Shown: positions 11,401-16,912 of the stretch, piece by piece
Numbering within the stretch: position 1 is the first letter of the stretch
How the letters are laid out: each line of letters opens with the position of its first letter
NCBI GenBank assembly: GCA_004335835.1
Contig: RWJK01000243.1
Location: forward strand, 1-18,402
Direction of reading: 5' to 3'
Source of the DNA: Scenedesmus sp. ARA3
Lineage: Eukaryota > Chlorophyta > Chlorophyceae > Sphaeropleales > Scenedesmaceae
Length of the DNA: 18,402 bases
Program-made: the position numbers and the translations under genes
Notes under the pieces: model-generated
Database searches by the model: none
Told to the model about the DNA's origin: nothing
The model's input: the letters and a program-made list of their open reading frames with translations, nothing else

Positions 11401-14400
11401 TCACCGCAGCCGCAGCCACCCCTAGATGGCAGCAACAGCCTGCTGCAGCCGCCAGCACTTGGCTTAGGGCCGCCCGCCACAGCACTTGGCGTTGCAGGAA
11501 ACAGCAGCAGCAGCAGCAGCGCCGCGCTCGGCTCAGCCGCAGTCAACGGTCAACGCAGCAGCAGCTCTGCATCCCTTAGCTTGATGAACGGCAGCGTCAA
11601 TCTGCCAAACGGGCTGCAGGGTTTGCAGAATGGCTTCTCGCACGGTAGACACGGATCGCTGGGAGGGGCTAGCCCACCTGGCGGATCAAGCCCATCGGCA
11701 GAGTTTGCAGGAAACGGCCGAGCAGCGTTTGCACCTGAGCCGACAGGCTTTGGCCAAGCCGGCAGCCGCCGCCTGGACCTCACCCTGCTTGCAAATGCAG
11801 AGGCAATCTATGGGCCGCTACTATTGGAGCAGCGCAATGTACTGCTATCTGGCGGCAAAGTTGTTGGCTTGCTGGATGATGCAGCAGCAGAGGCGCTGAG
11901 GGGTGCTGTGCAGGGCCTTGGAGTGCTGGATTGCAGCGGGAGTATCATTGTACCGGGGTTTGTGGACTGCCATGTGCACATCACAGGCGGAGGCGGCGAG
12001 GCAGGGCCGGCATCCAGGTAGGAGCCATACGCTGAGTTTGACTCTGACTATGTAGTATTAGTACATATGTTGTCGATGCTTCGCTTGTTGCTTGATGTGC
12101 GATAAGCGATGCAGGAGCATGGCTTTCAGGCTGTGGGCCAGAGCATATGTTTGATGCTAGACCTCGTCTGCAGCCTATGCAAAAATAATTAGCCTGCATT
12201 GCTGCTTCGCAGAAGCAAGAGCCCTCTCCAAATGCACCAAAACCATTTCGTGCGGCTGAGTCGTGCTGCTGCTGCTCCTGCTGTCCGCGCTGCTGCTGCA
12301 GGTGCCCAGCCCCGCGGCTGAGTGAGTTCCTTGATGCTGGCGTGACGTGTGTGGTGGGGCTGCTGGGCACTGATGACATCAGCAGGAGCAACGAGGAGCT
12401 GGTCATCAAGGTGTGTAACACGTCATGCAGACGTGACTGTGCATGATGGCATGTACACCGCCGGATACAAGTTGCTAGCAGTGTGCAGTACAACAAGGTA
12501 CACACAGCCTACTTGCTGCATGGGGGCTGTGCTGCTGTTGCAGGCAGGGCCGTTGATGAAGTGCAATATGTGTGCGACCTTAGTCACGCTTCTTTGCGCG
12601 CAAACCCCTGCTTAGGACTGTCCGTGTGCTGCTGACGTCCACCTTCCACCATACACGGCTACCTGTATGCACATCATGCACATACATGCAATTCAAATCT
12701 TTGGCTTTCCTTTCGACTGCAGGCACGTGCACTGAATGAGGAGGGCATGACAGCGTACACCTGGATCGGCTCCTACACCTGAACGCACGCCCTGCATGTA
12801 ATGTACATGCATACTTACGTGCCATTTGTTGTCAACTGCAGGCACGTGCGCTCAATGAGGAGGGCATGACAGCGTACACCTGGATCGGCTCCTACCACGC
12901 ACCACCAGCCACCGTCAGCGGCAGCATCAGGCGAGACATGTGCCTGGTAGATAGCGCTCTCGGAGTGGGGGAGCTGGCAGTAGCTGACCACAGGGGCAGC
13001 CAGCTGTCGCCTGCTGAGCTGGCACGCATTGCAGCAGAAGCACGGGTCGGCGGCATGCTGTCTGGCAAGGTGAGGCTGCTGGATAAGTTTTTGGTGTACA
13101 CATGTGTTTTGTTTCCTGCAAACGATTGGTCATGAAGGGGCAGGGGCGATCAAACTAGGCACAAATTGCAGCAGAGCACGGGTCGGCGGCATGCTGTCTG
13201 GCAAGGTGCGGCCGCATGGCAAGTGTTTCTTGGTGTTGCTCAAATGCACTTGGTTTTGTGTGACGGCCAGCTGTCGCCTGCTGAGCTGGCACGCATTGCA
13301 GCAGGAGCACGGGTTGGTGGCATGCTGTCTGGCAAGGTGAGGCTGCATGACAAGTGTCCCTTTGGTGGTTTTGTGTGATAGCCAGCTGTCACCTGCTGAG
13401 CTGGCACGCATTGCAGCAGAAGCAAGAGTGGGTGGCATGCTGTCTGGCAAGGTAAGGCTGCAGGAGGATATTCAATGGTTTGGCGATAGATGACAGCATG
13501 TGGTTGTCGCGGACAGCTGGCGGGGCATCGGACCTGGCAGGCCCACCTGCAACATGGGTGGTTCATCATGCTGCCACGCAAAGAGGGCTGGACTGCAGCA
13601 GCACAGCAGCCAGCACAGGAGAGCTCTGCTGTAGGTCTTCTCAATGCGCACCATGTCCTGCACCCAGCCCCGCACTGCTGAAGAAACTCCCAGGCATCAC
13701 TATGCACAATTGCTTCAAGCAGGATCTTATGTTTTCATTGTTTTGCCTTGCGACCCCATGCAACTGCCTGCTGCAGGCTGGCCTAGTGCACATCCATGTG
13801 GGCCCGGGCGCCTCAGGCCTGCAGGCGCTGCGCAAAGCAGCTGCACTGTGCCTCCTGCCTGCCGTCTTCATTGAAATATGGCGACCTGATCGCTCCCTAG
13901 AGTGAAGCACATTCAAACCCCATGCAATTGCCTGCCGCAGGCTGGGCTGGTGCACGTCCATGTCGGCCCTGGTGCCTCAGGCCTGCAGGCGCTGCGTGAG
14001 GCAGTGGCAGTCAGCGACATCCCGCTGAGCCAGTTCCACCCCACACACATGGACCGCAGCGAGGGGCTGATCGAGCAGGGCGCGCAGTGGCTGCGCGATG
14101 GCGGCTCACTGGACTTCACTGGTGAGGCCGCCTTTGATTTGAATTCTTTTGTAGCGGTAACCATGCAACCCATGTGTATGGACCCGTCATAGAGGTTCTT
14201 GCTGATCAAAGCACTGGCTGCGCGACGGCGGCTCGCTAGGCTTCACCGGTGAGGCCCCGCTGCTGTCTGGAACCAATATAACGTCATGGTTTGCAGCAAG
14301 CCTACGCCTCGCCTGGCACGTACAACCCCCTCATGCTGTGATGCAAGCACCCCTTTGCCTGGAACATGACACCCGCTTGCCCTGTGCTGCATGCGCTCGC

Positions 14401-16338
14401 ACAACCCCGTCTACTGCAAAAACGAGCGCAACATGGCATGTGGGCACCTGCGGTGACTTCATTGTCCTGCTGCTGTACTGCTGCACTGCCATGCTGCTGC
14501 AGTGCGCTCAATTCGCGCGCGCCGGGCACTGCAGCAGTACCACCAGGCTGGCGTGCCGCTGCAGGGTGTGACTGTCAGCAGCGACGCCTTTGGCAGCCTG
14601 CCCACTTATGACAGCGATGGGCGGCTGGTCAAGTACACGGTGGCTGATGCACGCGCGCTGCTGCGGTTCCTGCGCAATATGTATTTCCAGGTGGGCTGAG
14701 CTGTGGCCGGTGCCTCTGGCGACATACAGCAGATATATGGCTTGCGTAGTTACATGGTTACGCGGTTCATGCGCAACATGTAGTTCCAGGTGGGCTCATG
14801 TGTGGCTGCGAACAGTACAGTAAACGGGTGCGGCTGCACCTGTGCGTGTGCAGCAACTGCCATGCTGCAATGCACCATGTGACTCAAACATCACAACACG
14901 AACATCTGTACACACGGAACAACAGATCCTGTGTCGCTGCATCCATAATGTGAACTGCGTTCTTGATGTGACCCAAACAATGCTTCCTTGCAGGACCACT
15001 GGCCGTTGGAGCACATCCTGCCGCTGATCATGATGACCTCCAACACCGCGCGCCTGCTCAAGCTATTGTATCCCACCATATTTTGTTATGTTTGTGTTGC
15101 AGGACCACTGGCCGCTGGAGCGCATCCTGCCGCTGATCATGATGACCTCCAACACCGCGCGCCTGCTCAAGCTATATTGTATCCCACCATCTTGTGTTAT
15201 GTTTGTGTTGCAGGACCACTGGCCGCAGGAGCGCATCCTGCCCCTCATGACCTCCAACCCGGCGCGCCTGCTCAAGCTGCGGCACAAGGGCAGCATTGCT
15301 GTCGTGATGTGTAACATCAACTATCCTTTGCAGGACCACTGGCCCTTCAGCACATCCTGCAACTTGGTATTGGTTACAAGGAACATCCTGCAATTCTGCT
15401 GCCGACTGTGCTGCCAATTTTGTGACAACAGCTGTCTTTTGTTGGACCGACTGTCATGTGCAGGACCACTGGCCACTGGAGCGCATCCTGCCGCTGATGA
15501 CGTCCAACCCGGCGCGCCTGCTCAAGCTGCGGCACAAGGGCAGCATCGCAGTGGGCGGGGACGCAGACCTGCTGGTGCTGAGTCATGACACGCTGCAGCT
15601 GCGATACCTGTACGCCAAGGGCGTGCTGCGCAAGACGCCGCAGTGGACGCAGGTAGGGTTTGTGCAGCTCCTTGTTGGTGTTAGATGCTTTACACGAAGA
15701 CCTGCTGGTGCTGAGCCACGACACGCTGCAGCTGCGATACCTGTATGCCAAGGGCGTGCTGCGCAAGACGCCGCAGTGGACGCAGGTAGGCTTTGTGGGG
15801 TTTGAGCAGCTACCTTGTTAGTGATCAGGAGTTGCTGCTGTGTGGCATGCGTGCAGGAGGTTAGCTGTTGCAGGTGCTGCTGTCTGGCTGGCGTTGGCGG
15901 TAGGGGAAGGGTGCCGCAGCATAGCTTGATATGTGCATAGTAGCAGTGAATGGCGTTACTGTACAGCTTCCCAGCATGCTTGATACAAGGTCAGCATCAT
16001 CGCCCACGGCATGTTTGGTGTCTGTGCTGAATCAGCTCCTACTAGGAGCAGCGTGTGCAAGTTGCACACGATGCAAGGTGTGACACACGCTGTGCAGTGC
16101 CATACCAGAGGAGAAGGAGAGTGTAGACTGTGACGCACATTGTGCAGGCTCAACATGTAACCGCATCGCTGTGGCTCAACAGCTGCTGCTGCTGCTGCTG
16201 CTGCTGCTGCCGCTGCTGCTGCCGCTGCTGCTGCTGCTGCTGCTGCTGCTTGTGCACCTGCAGGGTGGCTTCTTTGAGAAGGGCAGCAGGATCAAGCCCT
16301 ACAGTGCAGCAGAGGATGATGAGGACAAGGATTTTTGA
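199..16338 (+). CDS. Giant multi-exon gene: three ATP-grasp ligase modules fused to an isoaspartyl dipeptidase (5' end outside window)
   Basis: Hand-built model of 29 exons: 199-332, 591-682, 1060-1171, 1648-1757, 1933-2065, 2324-2457, 2773-3344, 3628-4066, 4579-4670, 5009-5052, 5297-5463, 6050-6170, 6465-6632, 7325-7592, 7880-8025, 8203-8307, 8534-8670, 8936-9240, 9487-9565, 10051-10134, 10353-10581, 10915-11042, 11329-12017, 12302-12410, 12842-13069, 13941-14121, 14503-14690, 15464-15652, 16264-16338 (TGA). All introns are GT-AG and all phases agree, giving 1818 visible residues with no internal stop. The order is module A (ATP-grasp, C-terminal part), module B, module C, Ser/Pro/Gly linker, IadA. 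Exon choice among duplicated candidates was decided by aligning the modules to each other and the IadA part to E. coli IadA as remembered. A single transcript is inferred from phase continuity and the lack of any stop, start context or flank between module C and IadA. Two adjacent genes remain possible. One short exon may be missing between 14121 and 14503. Confidence 0.72.
755..791 (+). repeat. Exon echo: copy of exon 2 end with donor
   Basis: Repeats KLFVELYAPR and the GTGGGT donor of exon 2 (ends 682) 109 bp downstream, with few changes. An AACAG precedes it and could act as an acceptor. Confidence 0.85.
1443..1593 (+). repeat. Two exon echoes of exon 4 start (1443-1473 degenerate; 1554-1593 good)
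   Basis: The real exon 4 starts at 1648 with GVFPMIFLPGLSG. A copy at 1554, preceded by TTGCCGCAG, reads GVFPMIFLPGLSCQ and then GTTTGA. A poorer copy at 1443 reads GCGTGGTCCCCATAACC. Distances are 94 and 111 bp. Confidence 0.8.
2324..7592 (+). CDS. Module B exons (6-14): ATP-grasp-like unit with long low-complexity inserts, metal motif lost
   Basis: The module opens with a Rossmann-like start (VDAIVLPSR...REFYGFVKATTGLQEGQVVWTSG). It continues through GWTIIPDTPSSSFLKWA, WMSQYGHKGIMHQHVRR and VPRGYICSTTQDLQQAYELLG to a nucleotide loop VTLKPTRGGASPGEGTL and a DVVLEEDLEL strand (exons 9-11). YRPSCLPAEVQGQLAEV then aligns without gaps to module A up to GALSFGLSKGKLVLLGAQMG. There the D-x-N metal ligands are replaced by Gly (6158-6160) and Gln (6164-6166), so catalysis by this copy is doubtful. 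The tail blocks DVWQFWARLMQAGAAFQPG and GVYPLIYLPGVMGTFIAI are well kept. Two inserts rich in Ala, Ser and Gln sit in exons 7 (about 2881-3238) and 8 (about 3670-3990); module C has almost nothing at those positions. Exon 9 must start at 4579, because only that copy runs on into the lysine loop. Confidence 0.68.
2534..2551 (+). repeat. Exon echo: copy of exon 6 end with donor
   Basis: GGCGTACAGGAGGGGCAG followed by GTGGGG repeats the exon 6 end GGCCTACAGGAGGGCCAG/GTAGGA (ends 2457) after 94 bp. Confidence 0.7.
3000..3173 (+). repeat. Coding (CAG/GCA)n runs in exon 7
   Basis: Three runs near 3006-3024, 3043-3069 and 3151-3173 encode Ser, Ala and Ala tracts within the module B insert. A related coding run is at 9070-9096 (Gln) in exon 18; mixed GCA/GCT Ala tracts lie in exon 8 (3676-3965). 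Confidence 0.9.
3482..3591 (+). repeat. 22-bp x5 tandem array in intron 7
   Basis: Five units of exactly 22 bp start at 3482, 3504, 3526, 3548 and 3570. Their consensus is close to GTGCACTGAGTCCAGTGTAA. The middle units match best and the outer ones are diverged. The array ends 36 bases before the exon 8 acceptor. Confidence 0.8.
4255..4515 (+). repeat. Three exon echoes of exon 9 start (4255, 4382, 4483)
   Basis: Each follows a TGCAG acceptor and encodes DLQQAYELL, as the real exon 9 does at 4579. The copies at 4382-4426 (45 nt, then GTTTGA) and 4483-4515 (33 nt, then GTGAGT) are symmetrical phase 0-0 units that could splice in without shifting the frame. Spacings are 127, 101 and 96 bp. 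Confidence 0.85.
5523..5830 (+). repeat. Three exon echoes of exon 11 end (donors at 5586, 5706, 5831)
   Basis: The exon 11 end (DMLLVGDQIGGYRPSCLPAE, donor after 5463) recurs with its donor at spacings of 122, 120 and 125 bp. The copies read GDQIGRYRPSCLPAK, GDQIGGYRPSCLPAE and RDQIGGYRPSCLPAE. The module A/B alignment shows exon 12 (6050) follows PAE directly, so only one copy is used at a time. Confidence 0.87.
6370..6417 (+). repeat. Exon echo: copy of exon 13 start
   Basis: GTSVAEHFIEMFM repeats the exon 13 start GTFVAEHFIKMFM (6465) 95 bp upstream, without a clear acceptor of its own beyond GTGCAG. Confidence 0.82.
6787..6861 (+). repeat. Exon echo: copy of exon 13 end with donor
   Basis: After CTGTAG, the copy repeats LDVWQFWARLMQAGAAFQPGTS and the donor (GTGCAT against GTGCGT). 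It lies 229 bp downstream of the real exon end at 6632. Protein-level identity is almost complete. Confidence 0.88.
7093..7200 (+). repeat. Diverged near-full echo of exon 14 start
   Basis: Encodes GVYPLIYLPGVMATFIAISP and EEADLSSLKDTANTF after a good CTGCAG acceptor. The real exon 14 at 7325 has GVYPLIYLPGVMGTFIAISP and EESDLNRLKDAANAAL. It is the most diverged long echo in the window and ends at TTCT/GTATAG. It could be an alternative acceptor exon, but it lacks the last 150 or so bases. Confidence 0.78.
7245..7324 (+). repeat. 40-bp tandem pair: acceptor plus first codons of exon 14
   Basis: Two 40-bp units (7245-7284, 7285-7324) each hold GTGTACCC.CTCATCTACCTG and CTGCCGTGCTCCTGCAG. Each therefore recreates an acceptor in front of the next unit. 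The third occurrence of the unit start is the real exon 14 at 7325. Confidence 0.9.
7592..11042 (+). CDS. Module C exons (15-22): ATP-grasp-like unit, metal motif lost
   Basis: This is the most compact and easiest module to read. Exons 15-17 give SLDVAVVPGGHEPTQEFVDW, VLFTPGSSSILDDD, WAFVPLKASPGFEAWAGPF and CRFSSKAILHRHAATPDVPS. Exon 18 gives VPRGYICSSVADLLAAYQLL, a Ser/Gln-rich insert (about 9000-9097), the ATP loop VAVLLKPLCAGGEGEGLLVV and VVLQELLPLD. Exons 19-21 give APDGMVLSLAVPF, LGFRPSEAPRRF and GVFYFVSVEGEPQLMSFSSS. Compared with module A, the two metal ligands are Ser (10431-10433) and Ser (10437-10439), and the preceding GFDF Asp is Tyr. The lysine loop is intact, so nucleotide binding without turnover is possible (inference). 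Exons 21-22 carry VGVQRFWDHLKAKGLAFEPG and GVFPLYYLRGLEAQLVAV, the same tail blocks as A and B. Phases of all eight exons agree. Confidence 0.7.
8739..8751 (+). repeat. Short exon echo: exon 17 end with donor
   Basis: CCAGACATCCAG followed by GTGAGG recurs 81 bp after the real exon 17 end (8670). Short, but the donor context is identical. Confidence 0.65.
9580..9657 (+). repeat. 11-bp x7 tandem array in intron 19
   Basis: Units GTGTGAATTCA, GTGCAACTTCA, GTGTAACTACA, GTGTAACGTTG, GTGTAATGTTT, a 12-bp GGTTTAGCTTCA and GTGTAGCCATG. The array sits between the exon 19 end and its echo at 9660. Several units contain TGTAA, the usual green-algal poly(A) signal. Confidence 0.75.
9660..9701 (+). repeat. 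Exon echo: exon 19 end with donor
   Basis: Repeats FASGS...LLDDCVMDE and GTGGGG, 136 bp after the real exon 19 end (9565). It has lost three bases (one Leu/Ser step) relative to the exon. Confidence 0.82.
10582..10914 (+). other. Intron 21, no recognisable content
   Basis: Intron of 333 bp from GTGAGT to ACCTCAG. Unlike most introns here I see no exon echo or array in it. A pyrimidine-rich stretch with CTG/CTGCC precedes the acceptor. Confidence 0.6.
11126..11140 (+). repeat. Short exon echo: exon 22 end with donor
   Basis: TTGCAGGACAAGGTGGG resembles CTGCAGGATAAGGTGGG at the end of exon 22 (11042), 93 bp downstream. In the echo the CAG could itself be an acceptor, giving a six-base micro-exon. 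Confidence 0.5.
11329..16338 (+). CDS. iadA: Isoaspartyl dipeptidase (IadA-type, Glu-ligand variant), C-terminal module, exons 23-29
   Basis: Hydrolyses beta-aspartyl (isoaspartyl) dipeptides using two metal ions; amidohydrolase superfamily, TIM-barrel fold. The catalytic part starts near 11776 (LTLLANAEAIYGPLLLEQRN) and covers about 400 residues, close to E. coli IadA (390). Visible active-site landmarks, compared with E. coli IadA from memory: HVH metal pair (11971-11979) and GGGGEAG with the substrate Glu (11998-12000); GLLGTDDISR; GSYH tyrosine; DHR; HVG histidine (13959-13961); THMDR (His 14046-14048, Arg 14055-14057); SSDAFGS with catalytic Asp (14583-14585); GDADLLVLS near the end. The carboxylated-lysine position is Glu (12971-12973). 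The first 147 or so residues of exon 23 are a Ser/Pro/Gly-rich linker joined to the module C tail (ARRTIDRAFRRQ). An ATG at 11323 overlaps the splice acceptor, so I prefer fusion over a separate gene. A bacterial-type family in an intron-rich gene suggests old transfer or organelle origin (inference). Confidence 0.85.
12723..12779 (+). repeat. Exon echo: exon 25 start, with stop
   Basis: Encodes ARALNEEGMTAYTWIGSY then Thr-stop, against ARALNEEGMTAYTWIGSYHA in the real exon at 12842, 119 bp downstream. The acceptor CTGCAG is kept. It diverges right after the tyrosine codon. Confidence 0.87.
13158..13451 (+). repeat. Three exon echoes of exon 25 end (13158-13204, 13265-13336, 13380-13451)
   Basis: The real exon 25 ends SQLSPAELARIAAEARVGGM...GK at 13069. 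Copy 1 has lost one base (frameshift). Copy 2 has one missense change (Glu to Gly) plus two synonymous changes. Copy 3 has five base changes in 24 codons and all are synonymous. Each ends in a donor (GTGCGG, GTGAGG, GTAAGG). Spacings are 135, 132 and 115 bp. Copies 2 and 3 also share intronic bases GGTTTTGTGTGA upstream. Confidence 0.9.
13777..13839 (+). repeat. Exon echo: exon 26 start
   Basis: After CTGCTGCAG it encodes AGLVHIHVGPGASGLQALRK, against AGLVHVHVGPGASGLQALRE in the real exon 26 at 13941 (164 bp away). Includes the metal-ligand histidine. Confidence 0.88.
14212..14246 (+). repeat. Exon echo: exon 26 end with donor
   Basis: Repeats WLRDGGSLxFTG and GTGAGGCC, 125 bp after the real exon end at 14121. 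Confidence 0.82.
14760..14789 (+). repeat. Exon echo: exon 27 end with donor and stop
   Basis: CGGTTCATGCGCAACATG, TAG, TTCCAG then GTGGGC copies the exon 27 end (RFLRNMYFQ, ends 14690) 99 bp downstream. Tyr has become a stop codon. Confidence 0.82.
14994..15360 (+). repeat. Four exon echoes of exon 28 start (14994, 15103, 15214, 15334)
   Basis: The real exon 28 starts at 15464 with DHWPLERILPLMTSNPARLL. Copies at 14994 and 15103 are nearly identical and share an in-frame six-base insertion (LPLIMMTSNTARLL). They also share the following intronic bases, with a unit length of 109-111 bp. The copy at 15214 matches the real exon more closely up to HKGSIAV. The copy at 15334 is short and shifted. 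All keep a TTGCAG acceptor. Confidence 0.9.
15698..15785 (+). repeat. Exon echo: exon 28 end with donor
   Basis: Repeats DLLVLSHDTLQLRYLYAKG and VLRKTPQWTQ with the donor (GTAGGC against GTAGGG), 133 bp after 15652. Over 28 codons only three bases differ, all synonymous (Ser, His, Tyr codons). Confidence 0.9.
16035..16088. repeat. Cluster of three short palindromes in the last intron
   Basis: GCTCCTA-C-TAGGAGC (16035-16049), CGTGTGCAA-G-TTGCACACG (16052-16070) and GTGTG-A-CACAC (16078-16088). Arms are perfect, with one-base centres. Confidence 0.8.
16182..16250 (+). repeat. Interrupted (CTG)n tract before the last acceptor
   Basis: About 23 CTG-like units with two CCG interruptions end 13 bases before the TGCACCTGCAG acceptor of exon 29. 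It takes the place of a polypyrimidine tract. Confidence 0.93.
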
Positions 16339-16365
16339 ATCCCGTGTGATCATCAGAACAGCGCC

Positions 16366-16385
16366 AAGGACAAGGATTTCTGAAT
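16366..16385 (+). repeat. Echo of the gene 1 stop region
   Basis: GACAAGGATTTCTGAAT repeats GACAAGGATTTTTGAAT around the real stop (16336-16338), 45 bp downstream in the 3' flank. Confidence 0.75.
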
Positions 16386-16661
16386 GTCATGCAGACCTCT
16401 CAGACTGGTGGCAGCAAAGGGGACTATGCTCTCAAAGATTAACAGTAACAATCTGTGACCCAAAGCTGTACGCATGTGCACCTGCAGTTGTTAGGTTCAT
16501 CTGAAGATATGTTCCAAGCAACTACCAAATGATTATTCAAAGATCCCGGTCATCGCATGTTCAGATGCAACGGCTTGACAGCTTAGAATCATTGCGTTCA
16601 CCGAGTGAACATCATCTGTGTTTGGCTGGCTGAGTCTGATGACATCACCACATCGATGGCA

Positions 16662-16676
16662 TTTCCCGCCCGGGAA
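16662..16676. promoter_or_regulatory. E2F-like palindromic site upstream of gene 2
   Basis: TTTCCCGCCCGGGAA contains TTTCCCGC, an exact fit to the E2F/DP consensus TTTSSCGC, within an inverted repeat TTCCCG-CC-CGGGAA. It lies about 237 bp before the gene 2 ATG. Functional use is inference. Confidence 0.35.
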
Positions 16677-16746
16677 GGTTGAACGTCGCGGTGATGCTGG
16701 TCTAGGCGGGCACTGCAGATCGATCCTCATTCAATGCTGAACCTAT

Positions 16747-16751
16747 TGTAA
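16747..16751 (+). promoter_or_regulatory. Possible poly(A) signal TGTAA for gene 1
   Basis: TGTAA is the usual green-algal polyadenylation signal. This is the first copy I see after the stop at 16338, giving a 3' UTR of about 410 bp. No cleavage-site evidence is visible. Confidence 0.3.
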
Positions 16752-16912
16752 TGCAGTCTTTCGGCCGGAATTTCAGCCTCTGCTCTGCCGTCACATCGTC
16801 CACACCAGCTTTTCCATACTTCCGACACCGGCGTGGCTCAAATGCTTCAGCCCGTGGTTGCCCGCTCTTCGTAATCAGATCAACATACTGAGAGCTGCTT
16901 TTGATTCACAGC

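Larger units (their letters stand above)
16339..16912. other. Intergenic region between gene 1 and gene 2
   Basis: Holds the stop-region echo (16366), the E2F-like palindrome (16662) and a possible poly(A) signal (16747). I see no further exon, RNA gene or clear TATA box. Confidence 0.6.

Noticed and set aside
11323..12021. Separate IadA gene starting at the ATG at 11323
   Set aside because: The ATG is part of the ATGCAG acceptor. The phase fits module C exactly (DK/ARRTIDRAF), and the first residues continue the module tail, so a start there is not needed. Kept only as an alternative.
14994..15652. CRISPR-like array of regularly spaced repeats
   Set aside because: Repeats are translated exon edges with splice sites, the intervening sequence is itself duplicated, and the genome is eukaryotic.
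72..16386. Echoes as transposable-element insertions
   Set aside because: Each echo matches only its own neighbouring exon, with no common element sequence, terminal repeats or target-site duplications.
72..16386. Echoes as retroposed cDNA fragments
   Set aside because: Copies include intron bases and donors or acceptors, which processed RNA would lack.
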